Position numbers and translations under genes: made by a program
NCBI GenBank assembly: GCA_947252915.1
Contig: CAMXWI010000002.1
Location: 1 to 22,970, forward strand
Length of the DNA stretch: 22,970 nucleotides
Direction of reading: 5' to 3'
Source of the DNA: an uncultured Lactobacillus sp.
GTDB lineage: Bacteria > Bacillota > Bacilli > Lactobacillales > Lactobacillaceae
Part shown: piece after piece, positions 18,414 through 22,970 of the stretch
Layout of the letters: each line of letters starts with the position of its first letter
How positions within the stretch are numbered: the stretch's first letter is position 1
Notes under the pieces: model-generated
The model's input: the letters and a program-made list of their open reading frames with translations, nothing else
What the model was told of the DNA's origin: nothing
The model's database searches: none

Positions 18414-19847
18414 TTACATTAGATTTTTAAAATCATGACGTGCCCGAAGACCCCATAAGATGCAAACTGTATCAACAACTTCTTGCAAAAAGGCCCCAAT
18501 AATCGTTGGTACCACCCCAGTGCTACAAATTAGCATCAGAATCACACACACCGCAATTCCAATCCAAACGGCATGTTTAGCAATCCGTAATGTGTCTTGA
18601 GCAATCACAACGGCATTCGCCACTTTGCGTAAATCATCCGCTAGAATCACCACGTCGGCTGATTCACTAGCAGCGGTCGAACCACGTGCACCCATGGCAA
18701 CCCCAACATCAGCCACTTTCAATACTGGCGCATCATTCACACCATCACCAACCATCATGCTTGGCCGTTTCTGATCAGGAAGCTGTTGCAGATGCATGAC
18801 CTTTTGTTCTGGCAATAATCCCGCAAAGACTTGCGTAATACCAATTTTGCTTGCAATACGTTGGGCGATTCGCTCTTGATCGCCAGTCAACATCATAATC
18901 GTTTGAACACCACAGTCCCGTAGTTTGCTAATTACCTGCGGTGTTTCATTGCGAAGCTGGTCTTGAAATTCAATATGACCCCAATAGTGGCCATCCACCA
19001 TCACGTAAATAGCAGTTACTTCAGCGGCTGTAATTTGATTACCAGGATCGACAAAGGTCCTGCGTCCGACCTTGACTTTCTGCTGATTAATCGTTGCTTC
19101 AATTCCCTGAGCCGTAGTTTCGTGCATTATAGTTGGTTGTAATAAAGAAATTGATTGCTGACGAGCGGCTTGCACTACGGATTGCGCTAATACGTGGTTA
19201 GAATCTTGTTCCGCACTTGCGGTAATCTGGAGCAACTGCTGGGCAGAAGTTTCGCCATGCGGGACCACTGCACTGACCATTAAGTTCCCGTGCGTTAATG
19301 TACCGGTCTTATCAAAGGCAGCCGAACGAATCGTTGCCAATTTTTCGATCACGTCCCCTGTCTTCACTACAATCCCATTCGTGGAACTCCGACTCATTCC
19401 GGAAACAAAAGCCACCGGTGCCGCTAAAATTAACGGGCACGGTGATGCCACAACTAAAACTTGAGCAAATCGAATTGGATCTTTTGCCACCCACCATGCG
19501 ATGCCCGCAATAAGATACGAAATAAGCGTAAAGGGGAGCGCATAACGATCAGCTAAACGCACAAAATGGGCCGGTTGTTGATCGGATTGTTCAATCAATG
19601 CAACTAATTGTTGATACTGACTATCGGCCGCGCGACGCTGAACCTTCATCACTAACCGACCATCACCATTCAATGAACCAGACAGCAATTCTTCGCCACA
19701 ACGTTTATTAACCGGTAGGGATTCTCCAGTGAGCGTAGACTCATCAACTGAGCTAATTCCTTCCACTACGACCCCGTCAACCGGAACCTGCTCACCTGTC
19801 CTTTTAATAATTAAATTATTAAACAGATTATGAGAAGCTGCAAATTT
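18414..19847 (-). pseudogene. 5'-truncated heavy-metal P-type ATPase remnant
   Basis: An open frame runs from just after a TGA at 19848-19850 to 18414. Homology is recognisable from about LIIKRTGEQVPVDG (around 19810). From a GTG at 19766 it gives 450 residues: TGES (13-16), the membrane motif ASPCPL (107-112), DKTGT (152-156), SNHVLA where copper pumps have SEHPLA, GDGVND (340-345), and a final membrane segment with QEVVD (428-432). The expected first 180 or so residues, with four membrane helices and half of the actuator domain, are missing, and no good start or ribosome site is visible. SPC is not the Cu(I) CPC motif; zinc, cadmium or cobalt are possible substrates but none can be assigned. 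The remainder has no frameshift, so the truncation looks recent. It lies between purB and purC. Confidence 0.8.
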
Positions 19848-19852
19848 TCATC

Positions 19853-19902
19853 ACAAAAAAACCCTCGAAGTTGCTAGGTTACTCCTAACAGTTTCGAAGA
19901 GG
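19853..19902 (-). terminator. Terminator of purEKB
   Basis: On the minus strand a long imperfect hairpin (CCTCTTCGAA...TAGG / CCTA...TTCGAGGG) is followed by TTTTTTT. It lies about 20 bases after the purB stop and ends the purEKB unit before the ATPase remnant. Confidence 0.8.
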
Positions 19903-19923
19903 TATTACAAAACACTACGTTTT

Positions 19924-21219
19924 TTAATCTAACCCAACCCGTTTGTAGATATCATCAACATGGCGTAGGTGCCAATGATAGTCAAATGCATCATCCAAGT
20001 CTTCCTTGGTTAATTGCTTTTGGATTGTTGGATCAGCTTCTAGCAATGGCCGGAACGGAATTTGTTCAGCCCAGCACTTAGCGGTGTATGGTTGAATCAA
20101 ATCATATGCCGCTTCCCGGGTCATTCCTGAATTAACTAACTTTAACAAAACCCGTCCAGAATAAATCAAGCCGAGCGTCTTATCCATATTCTTCTTCATT
20201 GTTTCTGGAAAGACATCTAAATTCTTTAAAATCCGACCAAAGCGCTTCAGCATATAATCCAATAACGAGGTCGCATCGGGCAAAATCATTCGTTCAGCAC
20301 TTGAGTGTGAAATATCTCGTTCGTGCCATAATGAAACGTCTTCATAGGCTGGCACCATGTATCCCCGCAGCATCCGTGCACAACCGCAAATATTTTCTGA
20401 GCCAATCGGGTTCCGCTTATGCGGCATTGCAGAAGAACCCTTTTGCCCCTTGGCAAAGTGTTCTTCAACTTCATGGATTTCCGTCCGTTGCAAAGAACGA
20501 ATTTCGGTAGCCATCTCTTCCAGACTGGTCCCAACGAGCGCAATCGCGGCAACATAAGCAGCATGTAAATCCCGTGGTAAGACTTGGGTTGAAATTTCCT
20601 GCGGACGAATACCTAGTTTTTTGCAAACGTATTCTTCCACAAATGGATCAATTTCCGCAAAAGTGCCGACTGCTCCAGAAATTTTACCAGCTTCCACCCC
20701 TTTAGCAGCTTCATCAAACCGCTGTCGATTACGCTTCATTTCTGAATACCAACGGGCAGCTTTCAAACCGAACGTGGTTGGTTCAGCATGGACCCCGTGA
20801 GTTCGACCCATGCAGACCGTGTACTTATATTTTTTCGTCATCTCTTTTAAGACTTGCATAAAGTCTTCAATATCTTGGCGTAATAAATCATTCGCCTTTT
20901 TTAAACGGTAACCCTGCGCAGTATCAACAACGTCGGTACTCGTCATTCCATAATGAACCCATTTCCGTTCAGGTCCCAACGACTTAGAAACATCCCGCGT
21001 AAAGGCAATCACGTCGTGGTGAGTTACTGCTTCAATCTCGTTAATCCCCTCAACCGTAAACTTCGCATTTTGCTTAATTTTTTCTACATCTTCAGCTGGA
21101 ATGTGGCCCAGTTTACTCCAGGCTTCATCTGCAGCAATTTCAACTTCCAACCAGCATTGGTATTTAGTCTGGTCACTCCAAATATGCTTCATTTCTGGAC
21201 TAGTATAACGATCAATCAT
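19924..21219 (-). CDS. purB: Adenylosuccinate lyase
   Basis: Splits fumarate from SAICAR in IMP synthesis and from adenylosuccinate in AMP synthesis. 431 residues, fumarase/aspartase superfamily. Family histidines fall at His68 (THHDV), His89 ([10 protein letters not shown]) and His141 ([10 protein letters not shown]), the numbering known for B. subtilis PurB; the mobile loop carries the signature [11 protein letters not shown] (261-271). I start at the ATG at 21219 ([14 protein letters not shown]), the usual family start, with AAAGGA 10 bases upstream; an open frame to 21297 would run into purK and adds non-homologous residues. It is the last gene of purEKB. Confidence 0.95.
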   Translation of the reverse strand: MIDRYTSPEMKHIWSDQTKYQCWLEVEIAADEAWSKLGHIPAEDVEKIKQNAKFTVEGINEIEAVTHHDVIAFTRDVSKSLGPERKWVHYGMTSTDVVDTAQGYRLKKANDLLRQDIEDFMQVLKEMTKKYKYTVCMGRTHGVHAEPTTFGLKAARWYSEMKRNRQRFDEAAKGVEAGKISGAVGTFAEIDPFVEEYVCKKLGIRPQEISTQVLPRDLHAAYVAAIALVGTSLEEMATEIRSLQRTEIHEVEEHFAKGQKGSSAMPHKRNPIGSENICGCARMLRGYMVPAYEDVSLWHERDISHSSAERMILPDATSLLDYMLKRFGRILKNLDVFPETMKKNMDKTLGLIYSGRVLLKLVNSGMTREAAYDLIQPYTAKCWAEQIPFRPLLEADPTIQKQLTKEDLDDAFDYHWHLRHVDDIYKRVGLD

Positions 21220-21284
21220 GGGTTTAAAATCCTTTCTTTTTCTCAATAGTTCTATTCTATAATGATTTGAATTAATTTGGAAAA

Positions 21285-22409
21285 CTATTTCTGCCAAATT
21301 TCACTGGCATCCACTTCATGGAGGGTTTGTTCAACGTCATCTGTCAAAATCGTTACGTGACCCATTTTTCGGTTATGACGAATTTCTGCTTTTCCATAAT
21401 CATGAAAATGCCAAGTAGGGTGTTGAGTGATTTGCTGACGGACTTTTGCAACGTGTTGTCCCAGTACATTCACCATTACTACAGGCTGCAAAAGTCTAAT
21501 TTGTGGTAGCGGCCAATTGCAAATCGCTCGATTATGAATGGCAAACTGGGAGAAGTTACATGCCTCGATCGAATAGTGACCAGAATTATGCGGGCGTGGT
21601 GCTAATTCATTGATGTAAATCTGGTCGTCCTGCCCAACAAACATCTCCACTCCTAAAATTCCCCGTAAATTAATTGCCTTCGCAATTTGTTCTGACATCT
21701 GTTGCGCTTGTCTTTGCAATGCTGGTGAAATCCGAGCCGGAACGATACTGATGTGCAGAATTTCATTATGATGAATGTTTTCGGCTACCGGAAACGTGGT
21801 GATCTCTCCCAATTCATTACGAGCCACCATTACAGAACATTCCATTCTAAAAGGAACCCAGCCTTCTAAAATACAATTTTGGGTCTTTAAGATATCCGCA
21901 CATTTTGTTATGTCGGCTGCTTGATGCAAAACTACTTGTCCATGACCATCATAACCGCCTTCACACGTTTTCAAGACACTTGGGTAACCAATGTTTGCCA
22001 CTGCATTTTCCAGTTCTTGAGAATTATGAACAGACTGAAAAGGCGCCGTTTTCAACCCTGCTTGATGCAAAAAGGTCTTTTCCCGAATACGATCCTTAGT
22101 AATGGATAGCAAATTTGTTCCCTGTGGAACATACGAATGATTTGCCACATCTTCTAAGGCCTTTAAATCAACGTTTTCAAATTCATAGGTTAAAACATCC
22201 GCCCGTTGGGCAAGTTCTTGAATTGCTGCGACGTCTTCATAAGGGGCAATAATTTGTTCATCAGCGACTTGGCCAGCTGGACAGTGTGGCGTTGGGTCCA
22301 AAATAATGACTTTCATTCCTGTTTGTTTTGCATCTAAAGCCAGCATTTGGCCCAATTGACCACCGCCAATAACCCCAGTGGTTGATCCCGGTTGAATAAA
22401 GTTAGTCAA
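21285..22409 (-). CDS. purK: N5-carboxyaminoimidazole ribonucleotide synthase
   Basis: ATP-grasp enzyme that carboxylates AIR with bicarbonate to N5-CAIR, the substrate of PurE. About 374 residues: [11 protein letters not shown] near the N-terminus, [10 protein letters not shown] in the ATP-binding loop, and [13 protein letters not shown], the family signature. The frame is open to 22454, but family members begin at about MTNFIQPGS, which corresponds to a TTG at 22409 here; this overlaps the purE stop by eight bases, pointing to translational coupling. The start is the least certain part; ATG codons exist at 22439 and 22436 inside the purE 3' end. Confidence 0.9.
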   Translation of the reverse strand: MTNFIQPGSTTGVIGGGQLGQMLALDAKQTGMKVIILDPTPHCPAGQVADEQIIAPYEDVAAIQELAQRADVLTYEFENVDLKALEDVANHSYVPQGTNLLSITKDRIREKTFLHQAGLKTAPFQSVHNSQELENAVANIGYPSVLKTCEGGYDGHGQVVLHQAADITKCADILKTQNCILEGWVPFRMECSVMVARNELGEITTFPVAENIHHNEILHISIVPARISPALQRQAQQMSEQIAKAINLRGILGVEMFVGQDDQIYINELAPRPHNSGHYSIEACNFSQFAIHNRAICNWPLPQIRLLQPVVMVNVLGQHVAKVRQQITQHPTWHFHDYGKAEIRHNRKMGHVTILTDDVEQTLHEVDASEIWQK

Positions 22410-22887
22410 GATAATTCCCGCTTTCTTTTGCTTCATCATGCATCCGTTGCCCATACTGAACGATCTGTTGTTGAATCTTTGAATTAGTAATTCCTAAAAT
22501 TTGGAGCGCTAATAAAGCTGCGTTCTTGGCTCCCGCATCTCCAATTGCCGTGGTCGCCACCGGAATTCCTGCCGGCATCTGGACAATCGAAAGTAGTGAG
22601 TCCACCCCGCCCAAAGCCTTTGTTTGGCCAGGAATGCCAATCACGGGCAATGGTGTATTAGCCGCAATCATCCCCGGAAGGTGAGCGGCCCCTCCTGCAC
22701 AAGCAATAATAACCGCGGTGTCATTTTTTACTGCGTTTTGCGCAAAAGCGAACATTTCATTTGGCATCCGGTGTGCAGAAATCACTTGTTTGTCATAGTC
22801 AACCCCAAATTGATCTAAAATCAAGCAGGCTTTCTTAACCGTTGGCCAGTCAGATTTACTGCCCATCACAACACTAACTTTACTCAT
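22402..22887 (-). CDS. purE: N5-CAIR mutase (class I PurE)
   Basis: Rearranges N5-CAIR to CAIR. 161 residues with MGSKSDW (8-14), SAHR (37-40, His39) and [10 protein letters not shown] (64-73), which define the small class I enzyme working after PurK. It is the first visible gene of purEKB, with a strong AAGGAGGG site (22896-22903) 8 bases before the ATG. Confidence 0.96.
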   Translation of the reverse strand: MSKVSVVMGSKSDWPTVKKACLILDQFGVDYDKQVISAHRMPNEMFAFAQNAVKNDTAVIIACAGGAAHLPGMIAANTPLPVIGIPGQTKALGGVDSLLSIVQMPAGIPVATTAIGDAGAKNAALLALQILGITNSKIQQQIVQYGQRMHDEAKESGNYLD

Positions 22888-22903
22888 TAGTTATTCCCTC
22901 CTT

Positions 22904-22970
22904 AGATTTCCTTTAGGGTACCAAACTTATCGAAATAAAACAAGAACAATATAGTTAATTGTTAAATTAT
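22904..22970 (-). promoter_or_regulatory. Upstream region of purE, regulatory signals incomplete
   Basis: Only about 80 bases precede purE before the window ends. A CGAA core in TTATCGAAATAAA (22928-22940, plus strand) and a GAAC in ACAAGAACAAT (22940-22950) resemble degenerate PurBoxes, but neither matches well. A minus-strand TATATT near 22948-22953 could be a -10 whose -35 would fall outside the window. No firm promoter can be called. Confidence 0.25.

Noticed and set aside
19767..19902. Insertion-sequence end next to the ATPase remnant
   Set aside because: The inverted repeat is a transcription terminator with a U tract; no transposase fragment or target duplication is visible.
21220..21297. 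26-residue N-terminal extension of purB
   Set aside because: It overlaps the purK 3' end, is not PurB-like, and contains the ribosome site of the real start at 21219.

Overview
The window looks like a chromosomal segment of a lactic acid bacterium of the family Lactobacillaceae; genus is not resolved. Reasons: moderate-to-low GC, strong AAGGAGG-type ribosome sites, some GTG/TTG starts, the Firmicutes pur gene order, a bile salt hydrolase-like enzyme, a DUF975 membrane protein and a cupredoxin-CopA pair. Nearly all genes lie on the minus strand; only the bile salt hydrolase-like gene is on the plus strand.

Right to left (direction of transcription): purE-purK-purB (22887 to 19924) end at a strong terminator. 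Next is a 5'-truncated heavy-metal P-type ATPase remnant (19847 to 18414) with its own terminator. A purine-regulated promoter with three PurBox-like sites (18221 to 18350) then drives purC-purS-purQ-purL-purF-purM-purN-purH-purD (18195 to 8428), tightly packed with frequent overlaps. Together these genes encode every step from PRPP to IMP: PurF, PurD, PurN, PurLQS, PurM, PurK, PurE, PurC, PurB, PurH. The order is the Bacillus order purEKBCSQLFMNHD, but split in two by the ATPase remnant.

Downstream are gpmA (glycolytic phosphoglycerate mutase) with its own promoter, a cardiolipin synthase gene broken by two frame disruptions, a bile salt hydrolase-like gene transcribed divergently from a class I aminotransferase through overlapping promoters, a DUF975 membrane protein, and a copper export operon (membrane-anchored cupredoxin plus CopA without a metal-binding N-terminus). 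A promoter at the left edge reads out of the window.

I see no CRISPR array, prophage, complete transposon, tRNA or rRNA. I did not find a new multi-gene system. The most notable signals are the PurBox layout at purC, the operon split with a decaying ATPase, the broken cls, the loss of two Fe-S cysteines in PurF, and a repeated operator-like motif at the copper promoter.
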